A DNA stretch of 64,000 bases from CAYVTM01 sp964454645 (GCA_964454645.1 CAYVTM010000004.1:1-64000); one strand, 5' to 3'. Positions 19,363-29,192 are shown, numbered from the stretch's first letter. The notes: a model not told the origin generated them from the letters alone. Numbers and translations: made by a program.

Positions 19363-20733
19363 TTATAATGAAATTATTTTATGCGGGTTTTGTTCGGCGT
19401 GGCTGAGTATTAAGTTAATGATATACTCGTTCGACGGATAAGGTGTAAGCAGATTTTTTAGTTCTGTATGACTGACTTCCTGCGAGAGATTATCGAGATA
19501 TCCCATACCATAAAATTTTCCCTGTTCGATAAGCAGGTAACTTTGTTCCGACAGTGTTCTTCCCTCATCCACCAGAATAAACGAAGGGAGTGTTTCTCGT
19601 AAATGATTAATCGCTTTGCTTACGCGCTTGTTGTACTTTTTTGGACTTTCTTTTTGTTCACAGGCGCCTTTACAACTTTCATCTGCCATACCCGTGCAGG
19701 TAGCAGTATTTCTCTGAATGAAGCAAAGCTTAGGGCAAAGATTAAATTCTTTGATTAAACGGTTTAATAAATTATGCCCGTTCGTTAAGGTATTGAAATG
19801 ATAAACGGGTTTGCTGAATTTTTTATAGGTATCAATACTCAAACGTAAATACCCGTTTTGGTCTTCAAATTCATACAAAGCAAATTTTTGTTCAAAGCGT
19901 TTTAGCGCTCGGTTATTATCCGGCCACAATCTTTTTATTTCCGTAGCTTCCAGAATAAATGCCATCAATTCGGTTGCGCAAACTTCAAAACGGATGTTCG
20001 CTATTTTAGTTAGGAATTCCTGGCGCTGACGTCCCGGATTATTTCCGCTGAAATGAGAGCAGACACGCTTATAAAGATTCTTAGCTTTTCCCACATAAAT
20101 TACTTTACCCTTTTGATCCTCGAAATAGTATACCCCTGGGTTTTGTGGCAAGGCATCCAATTGTTCTCTCGACAAATGCAAGGGAAGCACTTGTTCCTTC
20201 GATATTTTGTTTAAAGATTTTTCAATAAGGTTTTCTTTATCATTTTCGAGAAGCATTTCAAATAAGATTGTGGTAGCGTCCACATCCCCACCCGCACGAT
20301 GGCGATCCTCTAAAGGGATTTCTAATGCATGACATAGTTTACCTAAGCTGTAAGAAGCTAATCCCGGAAATATTTTCCTGCTTAAACGAACGGTACATAA
20401 TTTCTTTACCTGTAAAGTGTATCCCGAACGTTTGAGCTGATGATAGATATAGGAATAATCGAAATTGACACTATGGGCTATAAAAATTTTATCTGCTAAA
20501 ATCGAATAAATTTCTTCAGCGATATCGTCGAAACGGGGAGCATTGCGTACCATTTCATTACTGATTCCGGTGAATGCCGTAATATAGTCCGGAATGTCGA
20601 TTCCCGGATTGGTCAGTTGATTGTAGGATTGAATAATTTTATTTCCATCATGAACCCGGATCGCAATTTCCGTAATTCCGTTCCCCGAAGCATACGATCC
20701 GGTAGTTTCAATATCGACAATAGCATACATCAT
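19363..20733 (-). CDS. DnaQ-like exonuclease fused to a GIY-YIG nuclease domain
   Basis: 456 aa. The N-terminal DEDDh 3'-5' exonuclease (about 1-170) has DIETTG, HSVNFDY and HRAGGDVDAT. The GIY-YIG domain (about 195-280) has PGVYYF and VIYVGKAKNLYKR. The C-terminal part has a Cys-rich segment (CFIQRN ... CTGMADESCKGAC) as in UvrC/Cho-like proteins. The fusion resembles known epsilon/Cho hybrids thought to act in repair. It starts at 20733; a second Met is adjacent. Confidence 0.88.
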   Translation of the reverse strand: MMYAIVDIETTGSYASGNGITEIAIRVHDGNKIIQSYNQLTNPGIDIPDYITAFTGISNEMVRNAPRFDDIAEEIYSILADKIFIAHSVNFDYSYIYHQLKRSGYTLQVKKLCTVRLSRKIFPGLASYSLGKLCHALEIPLEDRHRAGGDVDATTILFEMLLENDKENLIEKSLNKISKEQVLPLHLSREQLDALPQNPGVYYFEDQKGKVIYVGKAKNLYKRVCSHFSGNNPGRQRQEFLTKIANIRFEVCATELMAFILEATEIKRLWPDNNRALKRFEQKFALYEFEDQNGYLRLSIDTYKKFSKPVYHFNTLTNGHNLLNRLIKEFNLCPKLCFIQRNTATCTGMADESCKGACEQKESPKKYNKRVSKAINHLRETLPSFILVDEGRTLSEQSYLLIEQGKFYGMGYLDNLSQEVSHTELKNLLTPYPSNEYIINLILSHAEQNPHKIISL

Positions 20734-20808
20734 TTCTTTGTTTGAGCAGACAAATATGCTAAAAATTTTAGTATTTCATTGTGATAATGATACTAAAACC
20801 GGATAATT

Positions 20809-22092
20809 TTAATACAACCTTTTAAATCGTTCGTAATAAGCTTTTTCAAGCTCGGGCCGATGGTCGGGATGTGCAATGCCGATTAATAATCGCGCACGTT
20901 GTTCCAGATTTTTTCCGTATAAATTTACGAGACCATGTTCGGTTACTACATAGTGGACATGTCCGCGAGTAGTAACAACTCCTGCTCCGTTTTTTAAAGT
21001 GGGTACGATGCGGGAAATGCCTTTATGAGTAACGGATGGCAATGCAATAATCGGTTTCCCTCCGGGAGATAATGCCGCACCACGCATAAAATCCATCTGC
21101 CCTCCAATCCCCGAAAATTGATAAGTGCCGATAGAATCCGAACAAATTTGCCCGCTCAGATCAATTTCGATGGCGCTGTTAATCGCAATAACTTTTGGGT
21201 TCTGACGAATGGTATGGGTGTCGTTTACATAAGCCACATCCATAAAAATTACATTCGGATTATCATCTACGAAATCATATACCTTACGCGTTCCGGCAAT
21301 AAAGCTGGTAACAATTTTTCCCGGATGATTTTTTTTATGGGCATTGGTAATCACTCCTTTTTCTACCAACGGTACTACACCATCCGAGAACATTTCGGTA
21401 TGTATTCCCAAGCCTTTATGGTTTGAAAGATTTTTTAATACCGCATCGGGTATCGATCCTATTCCCATTTGCAATGTCGAATAATCCTCAATCAGTTCAG
21501 CTGCATAATCGGCGATTTGTTGAGCATTTGCATCTGTTTTAGCGCCGTAATTAACTTCATGCAGTGGAGTCTCTTCCCAAATGGCAGCATCGAATCTTGA
21601 CCAATGAATTTGTCCATCGCCATGGGTACGCGGCATTAAGGGATTTACATGTGCAATAATTTTTTTTGCAACATGTGTAGCGCTTACTGCTGCGTCAATA
21701 GAAGTACCTAAGGTGCAATAGCCATGCTTGTCGGGTGTTGATACCTGAATCATTGCTACATCAACAGGCAGGTACCCGTTACGGAATAAACCCGGGATCT
21801 CGCTTAGGAATACCGGAATATAATCACCGCTTTCCGAGTTAGCCCACTCCCGTATATTGGCAGATACAAACAAAGAGTTCAAACGAAAATTTTTACGTAT
21901 TTCGGGTGTATTCCATTGTATATCCCCGAAAGTACTGATGGCTGTAAGCTCTATATCTGTTAATTCTGAAGCACGGGCTAATAAAGCATTTACCAGCACT
22001 ACCGGTGTTGCAGCGCTTCCGTGAATAAAAACCCGGTTCCCGTTTTCTACTAATCTTACTGCTTCCCGGGCAGTGGTATAAGTAATAGCCAT
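20809..22092 (-). CDS. Acetyl-CoA hydrolase/transferase family CoA-transferase
   Basis: 427-aa family I CoA-transferase of the acetyl-CoA hydrolase/4-hydroxybutyrate CoA-transferase type. The catalytic Glu region is HTEMFSDGVVPLVEKG, followed by FSGIGGQMDFMRGA and the C-terminal VVTEHGLVNLYGKNLEQRA signature. It would move CoA between acetyl-CoA (or succinyl-CoA) and a short carboxylic acid. It is monocistronic on the minus strand, so the physiological acid cannot be inferred from neighbours. Confidence 0.88.
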   Translation of the reverse strand: MAITYTTAREAVRLVENGNRVFIHGSAATPVVLVNALLARASELTDIELTAISTFGDIQWNTPEIRKNFRLNSLFVSANIREWANSESGDYIPVFLSEIPGLFRNGYLPVDVAMIQVSTPDKHGYCTLGTSIDAAVSATHVAKKIIAHVNPLMPRTHGDGQIHWSRFDAAIWEETPLHEVNYGAKTDANAQQIADYAAELIEDYSTLQMGIGSIPDAVLKNLSNHKGLGIHTEMFSDGVVPLVEKGVITNAHKKNHPGKIVTSFIAGTRKVYDFVDDNPNVIFMDVAYVNDTHTIRQNPKVIAINSAIEIDLSGQICSDSIGTYQFSGIGGQMDFMRGAALSPGGKPIIALPSVTHKGISRIVPTLKNGAGVVTTRGHVHYVVTEHGLVNLYGKNLEQRARLLIGIAHPDHRPELEKAYYERFKRLY

Positions 22093-22261
22093 AGCATCTT
22101 TTTTATTGTCGCAAAATAGAAATTTTCAAACATCTTTCAACGCTTCCTCTTCGTAATTTTTATGCTTCCGGCACAAACAAATACCCAACCTCGCTGTTTT
22201 TATTGCGATGTATTACATACGTTTACATCTTACGTATAAAAAATTATATTGAACAATCAGA

Positions 22262-23266
22262 ATGATTCAGACAGATTTATGTATCATTGGTGCCGGTCCG
22301 GTCGGACTCTTTGCAGTATTTGAGGCAGGATTGCTTAAAATGCATTGCCATTTAATCGATGCTTTGCCGCAGGTTGGCGGACAGCTTTCGGAAGTGTATC
22401 CTCAAAAACCGATATATGATATTCCCGGTTATCCTTCGATAAATGCGCAGGAATTAGTCGATAATTTAATGGAACAAATCGCTCCCTTTAAACCGGAGTT
22501 TACCTTAGGCGAAAGGGTCGAAGAACTCCACAAACAAGAGGACGGATCTTACATCGTGAAAACTAATGAGGGTACAGAAGTACATTGTAAAGTGATTGTT
22601 ATTGCAGGTGGGTTAGGAAGTTTTGAACCCAGAAAACCAGCTGTTGATAATTTGCAGGATTTTGAAGGGAAGGGTGTAAATTATATGGTGAAAAATACCG
22701 GGATATATCGCGATAAAAAAATCGTGCTTGCCGGTGGGGGCGACTCTGCATTGGATTGGACAATTTACCTGAGTGATATTGCTTCGGAAGTTACACTCAT
22801 TCATAGAGGCGATACCTTTAGAGGAGCACCCGATTCGGCAGAAAAAGTATTCGAACTTTCCAAACAAGGAAAAATTAATTTAATACTGAAAGCGAATGTT
22901 TCCGGATTACAAGGAACAGATCATCTGAACGGAGTTATCTATCGTGACCGCGACGAACAAATGCATTGTATCGAAACCGATTATTTCATTCCTCTGTTTG
23001 GGCTTTCACCTAAATTAGGCCCTATCGCAGACTGGGGCTTAAACGTTGATAAATCGGCAGTAGAAGTGAACACTTTCGATTATTCTACCAATATAGAACG
23101 GATTTATGCAATCGGGGATATTAATACCTATCCCGGGAAATTAAAACTTATATTGTGCGGGTTTCACGAGGCAGCTTTAATGGCACAAAGCGCTTTCAGG
23201 TATGTGTACCCCGATGAAAAGCTGAGTTTTAAATATACGACCGTTTACGGTGTCAATGCTTTTTAA
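22262..23266 (+). CDS. Ferredoxin-NADP+ reductase, TrxB-like (type 2 FNR)
   Basis: 334-aa flavoprotein with an FAD motif (IIGAGPVGLFAVFEAG), the QVGGQLSEVYPQKPIYDIPG segment, an NADPH motif (LAGGGDSALDW) and a C-terminal AIGDINTYPGKLKLI. It lacks the redox CxxC of thioredoxin reductase, as expected for Bacillus YumC/Chlorobium-type FNR. The next gene, 3 bp later, is a [2Fe-2S] ferredoxin, its likely partner. Confidence 0.9.
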   Translation: MIQTDLCIIGAGPVGLFAVFEAGLLKMHCHLIDALPQVGGQLSEVYPQKPIYDIPGYPSINAQELVDNLMEQIAPFKPEFTLGERVEELHKQEDGSYIVKTNEGTEVHCKVIVIAGGLGSFEPRKPAVDNLQDFEGKGVNYMVKNTGIYRDKKIVLAGGGDSALDWTIYLSDIASEVTLIHRGDTFRGAPDSAEKVFELSKQGKINLILKANVSGLQGTDHLNGVIYRDRDEQMHCIETDYFIPLFGLSPKLGPIADWGLNVDKSAVEVNTFDYSTNIERIYAIGDINTYPGKLKLILCGFHEAALMAQSAFRYVYPDEKLSFKYTTVYGVNAF

Positions 23267-23269
23267 AGA

Positions 23270-23587
23270 ATGATTACATTTACCGTTATCGACCGGAATG
23301 GGACTAGCAAGCCGCTGGAAATCCCGGAGGGTATTAGTTTAAGTTTGATGGAAGTTTTAAAAGCTTCCGAATATGAAATCCCTGCAATATGTGGTGGCAT
23401 GGCACTTTGCGCTACCTGCCATATAAAAGTATTACAGACCGATGCTGCATTGCCCGAACCGGCTATGAATGAACTCGAGATGCTTGACTCTTTGCCTGAT
23501 GCGGAAGAAAACAGCCGGCTGTCCTGTCAGATTCGTGTGAACGAACAATTGAATAATGCCATCATTCAATTAGCCGACTTACATTAA
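23270..23587 (+). CDS. [2Fe-2S] ferredoxin, adrenodoxin type
   Basis: 105 aa. Cluster ligands are Cys41, Cys47, Cys50 (CX5CX2C) and Cys86, the vertebrate-type/adrenodoxin spacing. It starts 3 bp after the ferredoxin-NADP reductase stop and is presumably cotranscribed and reduced by it. The convergent nnrD gene begins 2 bp beyond its stop. Confidence 0.92.
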   Translation: MITFTVIDRNGTSKPLEIPEGISLSLMEVLKASEYEIPAICGGMALCATCHIKVLQTDAALPEPAMNELEMLDSLPDAEENSRLSCQIRVNEQLNNAIIQLADLH

Positions 23588-23588
23588 T

Positions 23589-24443
23589 TTATTCCTGAAT
23601 ACTTTTAAACGCACCGGATAAGCACTCAATAATATCGCGTGCAAGCATGCTTTCTTCATGTTGTTTTTTTGCAGCAATATCTCCTGCCAAACCATGCAGG
23701 TAAACGCCTGCAAGGCTTGCCTGCTCAAGGTTATTCAGCCTTGTCCATAATCCTGTTATAATGCCTGTAAGAACATCGCCGCTTCCTCCTTTAGCCATCC
23801 CCGGATTTCCGCTTGTGTTCCGATAGATACTTCCGTCCGCAAAAACTATCCGGGTTGCAGGCCCCTTTAATAAAATAGAAATCTTTAATGCTTCTGCATT
23901 TTTTAGCTGGATATGTTCGGTATCCGCTTCTGCATTTTCCGGATTAAATAAACGATTGAATTCACGCAGGTTCGGAGTGATCAGGCTGCCCTCCGGAATA
24001 CGTTGCTGCCATTGGTTTTCAGCGATGATGTTCAAGGCATCGGCATCTATTACCAACGGACGGTCATGTCTCAATAAAATATCTATGAAATCGCGTGTGC
24101 CCCGGTTCAGCCCTATCCCCGGGCCAACTCCGATATGCCGAAAATTTTTCAGATCGGGAATGCGTTCCAGATATTCCCTGTCGGAGGAAGGTACAATCAT
24201 CGCCTCGGGAACCGTACTTTGAAGAATTTCATAACCGCATAAGGGTGCTAATACACTTACCAATCCGGCACCACTACGTAAGCTCGCTAATGCCGAAAGC
24301 TGTATGGCTCCCATCATTCCGTAACTCCCGCCGATTAAAAGCGCATGACCGAAATCGCGTTTCTCTGAGTTTCTTGCCCGTTTTTGTATGTATTGCCCAA
24401 TAAGTTCTTTATTAATTTCTTTCATATAGGAAGGTATTATCAT
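23589..24443 (-). CDS. nnrD: ADP/ATP-dependent NAD(P)H-hydrate dehydratase
   Basis: 284 aa matching the C-terminal (dehydratase) half of YjeF/Nnr. This enzyme repairs hydrated NAD(P)H. Motifs are GGSYGMMGAIQLSALASLRSGAG, TPNLREFNRLF and the nucleotide/catalytic GNPGMAKGGSGDVLTG. The epimerase (NnrE) half is absent, so epimerisation must be encoded elsewhere. The start could be the Met at 24443 or the one at 24425 (MKEINKEL). Confidence 0.9.
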   Translation of the reverse strand: MIIPSYMKEINKELIGQYIQKRARNSEKRDFGHALLIGGSYGMMGAIQLSALASLRSGAGLVSVLAPLCGYEILQSTVPEAMIVPSSDREYLERIPDLKNFRHIGVGPGIGLNRGTRDFIDILLRHDRPLVIDADALNIIAENQWQQRIPEGSLITPNLREFNRLFNPENAEADTEHIQLKNAEALKISILLKGPATRIVFADGSIYRNTSGNPGMAKGGSGDVLTGIITGLWTRLNNLEQASLAGVYLHGLAGDIAAKKQHEESMLARDIIECLSGAFKSIQE

Positions 24444-24623
24444 CGAAATTAGTACCCTAAATCTACAAGAAAAGATGCTAAGAAAAAATTATACAAGAAT
24501 AAATAACCGAATATGCCCGCAGTGTTCGTAGATCTTACATAAGAAGGGCAGATATATGACATTCATCATGTTTTGTATGCTAAATAACAAAGAACTTTAC
24601 CCATTCATACTAATATTATTTCA

Positions 24624-26402
24624 ATGAGTCACACGTTTCACATTCCCGTTTTAGGACTGGCATTTTCAATCGATACACCTTTAAAAGTTGCCCGTTATGG
24701 AATTTCATCTGTAGTTTCTATTGTCGATGACCAATTACTGGAACGTATGCGGAAATATTATACCGAGAAAAACGATCTTACTTTTTATCCCATCGATGAA
24801 AGAGATCCCAACCATCGATGGAAACGGGTCAAAGCTTATCTGAACATGCTGCATATTTTGTTGTATGAACAGTTCGAAAACTTAAGAGGGCAGGACTTTG
24901 CACAGGGAACGGATTTAACCCGTTACTTCGAACTCCTGCCTGAAGCTTCCGGGCTTAAACAACAATACCTTCGAATGTTATCGATCGAAGATCCCATCGA
25001 AAAGATATTCGAGCAGGAATATTTACGAAGTAAGATGAAGAAAGGAGCAATCGATGTAAACATCATGTCGAAAGTAGATCGCTTGCAATTGACAGAAGAT
25101 GGGCAAACGATGGGGGATGGATACAGCGATGCATTAACTGCTTTACGCGGATATGCCGAAAGCGAATTGTCTTCTTCCTTAATTTTATCTGCCGGTATGA
25201 ATCCTCGTTTGTATTCGGCATTGGAACAATATCGCGATTTTTTTCCGGACGGAAATTTTCAGATAAAGAAAAAAATTATCCTGAAAGTGAGCGATTACCG
25301 GTCGGCATTTATCCAGGCAAAGTTCCTTGCCAAAAAAGGATTATGGGTTTCTGAATTTCGTATTGAGTCGGGCTTGAATTGCGGCGGACATGCGTTTGCA
25401 ACGGAAGGATACTTGCTGGGGCCTATACTCGAAGAATTCAAAAACAAACGCGAATCGATGATAGAAGAATTGTCGGGGTTGTATACGCAAGCTTTGTTGG
25501 CAAAAGGATATACACAGTTTATTACGCCCGAAACACGTATCAGCGTTCAGGGTGGTATAGGAACTTCAGAAGAACATGATTTCCTGCTGAACTATTATCA
25601 ATTGGATGCAACCGGCTGGGGAAGCCCTTTTCTTTTAGTCCCCGAAGCGACCAATGTGGATGATGAAACTTTGCAGGATTTAATCCATGCTAATCCGGAC
25701 GATTTTTATATCAGTGGTTCTTCACCTTTGGGAGTTCCTTTTAATAATTTCCGAAAAAGTTCTGCCGAGCGGCAAAGGTTGGAACGTATTGCAAGAGGTC
25801 GTCCGGGAAGCCCGTGTCCTAAAAAATATTTATCCTCCAACACAGAATTTACCGAGCAGCCGATTTGTACCGCTTCCCGCGAATATCAGAATCTGAAAAT
25901 AAAAGAATTACAGGCCAAAGGATTACCTGAAGAATTGTACCAAGAGGAGTTTGATAAGGTTACTGAGAAAGCTTGTTTATGTGTTGGACTTGCTTCATCG
26001 GTATATATTAAAAACGATATGCTTAAACCCCGGGAAAATAAAGCGGTAGCTATTTGTCCCGGGCCGAATCTCGCATTTTTCTCCGGGCGTTTTTCTTTAG
26101 ATGATATGATCGGGCATATTTACGGTAAATTAAATCTGCTCGCGAATGTAGAACGCCCGAATATGTTTTTGAATGAGCTGAATTTATACATCGACTATCT
26201 GAAAGAAGATATGAATCGTCATCTGAAAGATTTAAATGATAAGAAACAAAAATATTTTCAAAAGTATTCAGATCAGTTGAAGCAAGGGATTGCTTATTAC
26301 AAACAATTGATTCCGCAGTTACAAAACCAAACACAAGCTTACAGAGAGAAGATGCAGCGGGAGCTGGCGGCATTGGAAATGAAATTAATCGGATTAGTAT
26401 AA
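24624..26402 (+). CDS. Conserved protein resembling nitronate-monooxygenase-type TIM barrels, with a Cys-rich tail
   Basis: 592 aa of uncertain function. The N-terminus (IPVLGLAFSIDTPLKVARYG) and the central motifs NCGGHAF (252-258), VQGGIGTSEE (308-317) and DATGWGSPFLLVPEA (328-342) recall the flavin-binding motifs of nitronate monooxygenase/FabK-like barrels (GGH, GGI, GADGVxMGTRF). A helical insertion lies between the first strand and the GGH motif. The C-terminal part has Cys398, Cys415, Cys451, Cys453 and Cys478, which could hold an Fe-S cluster, then a charged Lys/Gln-rich coiled-coil-like end. Monocistronic. The family assignment is by eye only. Confidence 0.55.
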   Translation: MSHTFHIPVLGLAFSIDTPLKVARYGISSVVSIVDDQLLERMRKYYTEKNDLTFYPIDERDPNHRWKRVKAYLNMLHILLYEQFENLRGQDFAQGTDLTRYFELLPEASGLKQQYLRMLSIEDPIEKIFEQEYLRSKMKKGAIDVNIMSKVDRLQLTEDGQTMGDGYSDALTALRGYAESELSSSLILSAGMNPRLYSALEQYRDFFPDGNFQIKKKIILKVSDYRSAFIQAKFLAKKGLWVSEFRIESGLNCGGHAFATEGYLLGPILEEFKNKRESMIEELSGLYTQALLAKGYTQFITPETRISVQGGIGTSEEHDFLLNYYQLDATGWGSPFLLVPEATNVDDETLQDLIHANPDDFYISGSSPLGVPFNNFRKSSAERQRLERIARGRPGSPCPKKYLSSNTEFTEQPICTASREYQNLKIKELQAKGLPEELYQEEFDKVTEKACLCVGLASSVYIKNDMLKPRENKAVAICPGPNLAFFSGRFSLDDMIGHIYGKLNLLANVERPNMFLNELNLYIDYLKEDMNRHLKDLNDKKQKYFQKYSDQLKQGIAYYKQLIPQLQNQTQAYREKMQRELAALEMKLIGLV

Positions 26403-26409
26403 ACTAAAA

Positions 26410-26428
26410 AAGCCCCTTATGGGGGCTT
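26410..26428 (-). terminator. Bidirectional terminator
   Basis: AAGCCCC (26410-26416) pairs with GGGGCTT (26422-26428) around a 5-nt loop. Read on the minus strand it is followed by a T-rich run, so it best serves the cold-shock gene; it also ends the convergent 592-aa gene. Confidence 0.72.
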
Positions 26429-26469
26429 ATCTTAGAACTATCTGACAACAGTATGTGTTCGCCGTACGA

Positions 26470-26661
26470 TTAACGTACTACTTCAACTTTTACTGCATTC
26501 ACTCCTTTTTTACCTTGTTCTACTTCAAATGTTACTTCATCGTTTTCACGAATCTCATCAATTAATCCTGAATTGTGAACGAAGATATCAGCACTTGAAT
26601 CTGATGGTGTAATAAACCCAAAACCTTTTGAGTAATTAAAAAATTTAACTTTTCCTTGCAT
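26470..26661 (-). CDS. Cold-shock domain protein (CspA family)
   Basis: 63-aa single cold-shock domain, an RNA chaperone. RNP1 (KGFGFI) and RNP2 (DIFVH) are intact and the length is typical. A long non-coding stretch lies upstream on the minus strand and could supply a structured 5' leader, as for many csp genes, but I see no specific element. Confidence 0.95.
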   Translation of the reverse strand: MQGKVKFFNYSKGFGFITPSDSSADIFVHNSGLIDEIRENDEVTFEVEQGKKGVNAVKVEVVR

Positions 26662-27290
26662 TGTTATGTATAATTATTAAAAAAATCATTTTTGACTGTC
26701 CTACGTACAAATTATGAAACGTTCTCTTTAACTAGAATCGAAACTGAATTTGATATGTTACTAAAAACCGGAACAAACTTACTTAAGGGTAGGAAACCCG
26801 GAAAGGATTGAAACAAATTCTTATAAACAGTTTACAAAGATGTGTTTAATTTATGGCATATCCTAATTAATTGCCTGAAACAAAAGTGTATATCGGTTAT
26901 AAATTTTGAAATAATGGGTATCAGCATATTTAAACGGTCTTTTTGGGGGTATATTATTTTTTGATGTATCAGGATATAACTTCTTCTTCAGACAATTCAT
27001 TGAGCATATTTAGTATTTATTGGGCCCCGTTTAGTTCAGCTCAATAAGCTATACATGTTTCATTCAACAACCGTATTTTCTGGCGTTGTCCTTCGTTTCG
27101 TCCTCGGTAAATTTTTCAAGAATCGCCTGTTCGTTAAAATGGAGGATATTAAAGATAGATACTTGTACTATACTTATAACTCTCGACAGCAATCGAATTT
27201 AATACACATTGATTGATATACACAATTTTGATAGTGTAAAAGTGTTGTAGGTTGGCAATAAAAAAACGTAAAGACATTTTATGCTTCTTT
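26662..27290. other. Non-coding, AT-rich stretch
   Basis: About 630 bp with no convincing gene. A minus-strand open stretch near 27070-27200 ends in a protein-like charged peptide (EKFTEDETKDNARKYGC, stop) but lacks a credible start. It may be the 3' remnant of a decayed gene. The cold-shock gene's leader should lie at the left edge. Confidence 0.4.
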
Positions 27291-27442
27291 TAACCGCAAA
27301 GAGCGCAGAGATGCATTTTTTACATTGCGCTGATATGAACCCGCAGAGAGCGCAAAGATTGTACTCGTCAGATATTTTTATATGATAATTTATGATATGC
27401 GCTCAGCGAACTCTGCGAAAATCTTTGCGCTCTCTGCGGTTA
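27291..27442. repeat. Dispersed inverted-repeat element, copy 1
   Basis: Left arm TAACCGCAAAGAGCGCAGAG (27291-27310) is nearly complementary to the right arm ending CTCTCTGCGGTTA (27430-27442), with 20 of 22 positions pairing over the full arms. A second internal arm at 27341-27359 is perfectly complementary to the right arm. The interior contains CTCGTCAGATAT, the complement of ATATCTGACGAG found in the copies near 32.6-32.9 kb. It has no coding capacity and looks MITE- or REP-like. Confidence 0.7.
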
Positions 27443-27556
27443 CTCTTCTCAGGCTTCATCATTTAACACTAATATTTATAAAGCCATTCACACAAAAAAA
27501 TCATTTTCGATTGCTTGTTCTTCACTCAAAAAAGCGTGGGAACCAGGAGAAAAAAT

Positions 27557-27593
27557 AAAAACGCGAAGACATTTTATTATGCTTCGCGTTTTT
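27557..27593 (-). terminator. Rho-independent terminator for the outer-membrane protein gene
   Basis: AAAAACGCGAAG (27557-27568) and CTTCGCGTTTTT (27582-27593) form a perfect 12-bp stem with T tracts in both directions. It lies 18 bp beyond the stop of the minus-strand gene. Confidence 0.8.
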
Positions 27594-27611
27594 TATGAAA
27601 GAGGTATTTAT

Positions 27612-28484
27612 CTAAAAATAGATAAACAAATTGATGCTTCCATTCACATTATCAACCCCGGTAGTGAAGTTGCGCAAACCTCCCGCGCCACTGTTCGCTT
27701 TTTGAGTCACTTCCGATACACCTAAGGTTTGTGTATTGTAATACTCGCGTGTGATTTCACGATTCGAACGTGTGTTAACCATAAATGAATATCCGAATTC
27801 TCCTCCAACGGATACTTTAGGGGAGAAGAAATATTCAACACCTGCAAAGGCACGTGCCCCAATTCCTAAAGAACTTCCGGTTTTGTCGGAGATTATTCTT
27901 CTGCCTAAACCATCGTAATTTCCCGCATTAAATATCTCGGGTTGATGGAAGTCGGCGCTGAAATCATTGCCATAACTATATTCGATATTCGTGTTGATGC
28001 TGCTGAAAAGTACTTCTCCGCCATACACACCCTGGAAACGACTTTTCCCTCTGCGTTTTTCGATCCCGAAACCGACTAAAACATTCCGGCCTTTCATAAT
28101 CATTTCATCTTCTACAAAAGCCGGATTGTTCGGGTCGGGGTTTGCAGTGCTTTGATTCACAACAAAAATATTGGTCGTGTGCTGGAAGCCGGCTTGCAAA
28201 CGTACGCGAAGCGCTGTTTGATCACTTAACATATATTTTCCGTATATCGCATTTTGGTTTAAAGGATTCGATCCGTACTGTGTAAATGGTGTTCCGCCTC
28301 CGGCATTCGAGAAAAATCCGCCTAAATAATTGAATAGGGTGGAAGTTCCAAATCCTAAGGAAAACTCTCCTTGCTCAGGGAAAATATAGATTCCCTTTTT
28401 AGACACGAAGGAGCTGTTTTTCTCCTGTGCAAACGCTGTTGCGCATATTATCGTCAACAGTGTTCCTATGATAATTTTTTTCAT
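27612..28484 (-). CDS. Predicted outer-membrane beta-barrel protein
   Basis: 290 aa with a Sec signal peptide (KKIIIGTLLTIICATAFAQ). The rest alternates polar and hydrophobic strands, with repeated aromatic-Gly motifs (FSLGFGTS, VLVGFGIEKR, GIGARAFAGVEYFF, VGGEFGYSF) and a C-terminal NLFIYF ending in Phe. That fits a small OmpW/OprF-like barrel of about 8-10 strands. It follows a lipoprotein gene (47 bp apart) and may form an envelope pair with it. Function unknown. Confidence 0.75.
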   Translation of the reverse strand: MKKIIIGTLLTIICATAFAQEKNSSFVSKKGIYIFPEQGEFSLGFGTSTLFNYLGGFFSNAGGGTPFTQYGSNPLNQNAIYGKYMLSDQTALRVRLQAGFQHTTNIFVVNQSTANPDPNNPAFVEDEMIMKGRNVLVGFGIEKRRGKSRFQGVYGGEVLFSSINTNIEYSYGNDFSADFHQPEIFNAGNYDGLGRRIISDKTGSSLGIGARAFAGVEYFFSPKVSVGGEFGYSFMVNTRSNREITREYYNTQTLGVSEVTQKANSGAGGLRNFTTGVDNVNGSINLFIYF

Positions 28485-28530
28485 CTTTTCTGATTTAATA
28501 CATTAAAACAATCAATTTTTTTAATATCGT

Positions 28531-29037
28531 TTATGGGATATAAACAATATTCGAATATTCTGTAATGCCATTAAATACAGTAACCGCATTCCCGCCACTT
28601 TGGAATTTTTGATTGTCCAATGTAGTACTGTCGGTTAAAATGATGGTATGAATAAAATCTTCCGGAACAACAGTTACGTTTACATTTTTGGAATTTGCAG
28701 GAATCTCGAAACGATAATCACCATTTGCATCTACGGAAGTTGTTAAAGTCTGGATAGCATAATTTGCTCCCGGAACAGGATTCAATACCAAATCTATAGT
28801 GTTAAAACGGGCAAAGATTTTTGTACCTGCAGGTACGCGTTCTAAAACCGCGGGACCCGGATTTCCATTGGGAAGTGTGTCGTTGCGTAAATCGAGATTT
28901 GCTTCAACTTTGCCCATGATAAAGGCTGTTCCGTTTGCTGCTGCCGGATTTTCATCTTCAGTCTTTTCACATGCGGTTGTTAATATAATAACTAATCCGA
29001 GTGTTAGTACGGGTAAAATTTTTCTAAGTGTGTTCAT
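28531..29037 (-). CDS. Hypothetical lipoprotein
   Basis: 168 aa with a signal peptide ending in lipobox TTAC (Cys at about 23) followed by EKTEDENP. The body (residues 35-165) looks like an all-beta carboxypeptidase-regulatory-like fold (TTSVDANGDYRFEIPA). It is upstream of, and probably cotranscribed with, the beta-barrel gene. No enzymatic motif is seen. Confidence 0.7.
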   Translation of the reverse strand: MNTLRKILPVLTLGLVIILTTACEKTEDENPAAANGTAFIMGKVEANLDLRNDTLPNGNPGPAVLERVPAGTKIFARFNTIDLVLNPVPGANYAIQTLTTSVDANGDYRFEIPANSKNVNVTVVPEDFIHTIILTDSTTLDNQKFQSGGNAVTVFNGITEYSNIVYIP

Positions 29038-29192
29038 ATTAATTAAATTTATTTTTATTGTTAATTGTTAAAAATATAGAAATAAATCATTTTTATGCTG
29101 ATTTATGATAATTTTATATAGCATTGAAAAATGCATTACCTCATGTATACGTGAAAATAAACTAAATTGTTAACCATTTATTGAAAAAAATT

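Noticed and set aside
27070..27200. Small minus-strand gene ending ARKYGC
   Set aside because: No credible start codon or upstream signal; kept only as a possible remnant.
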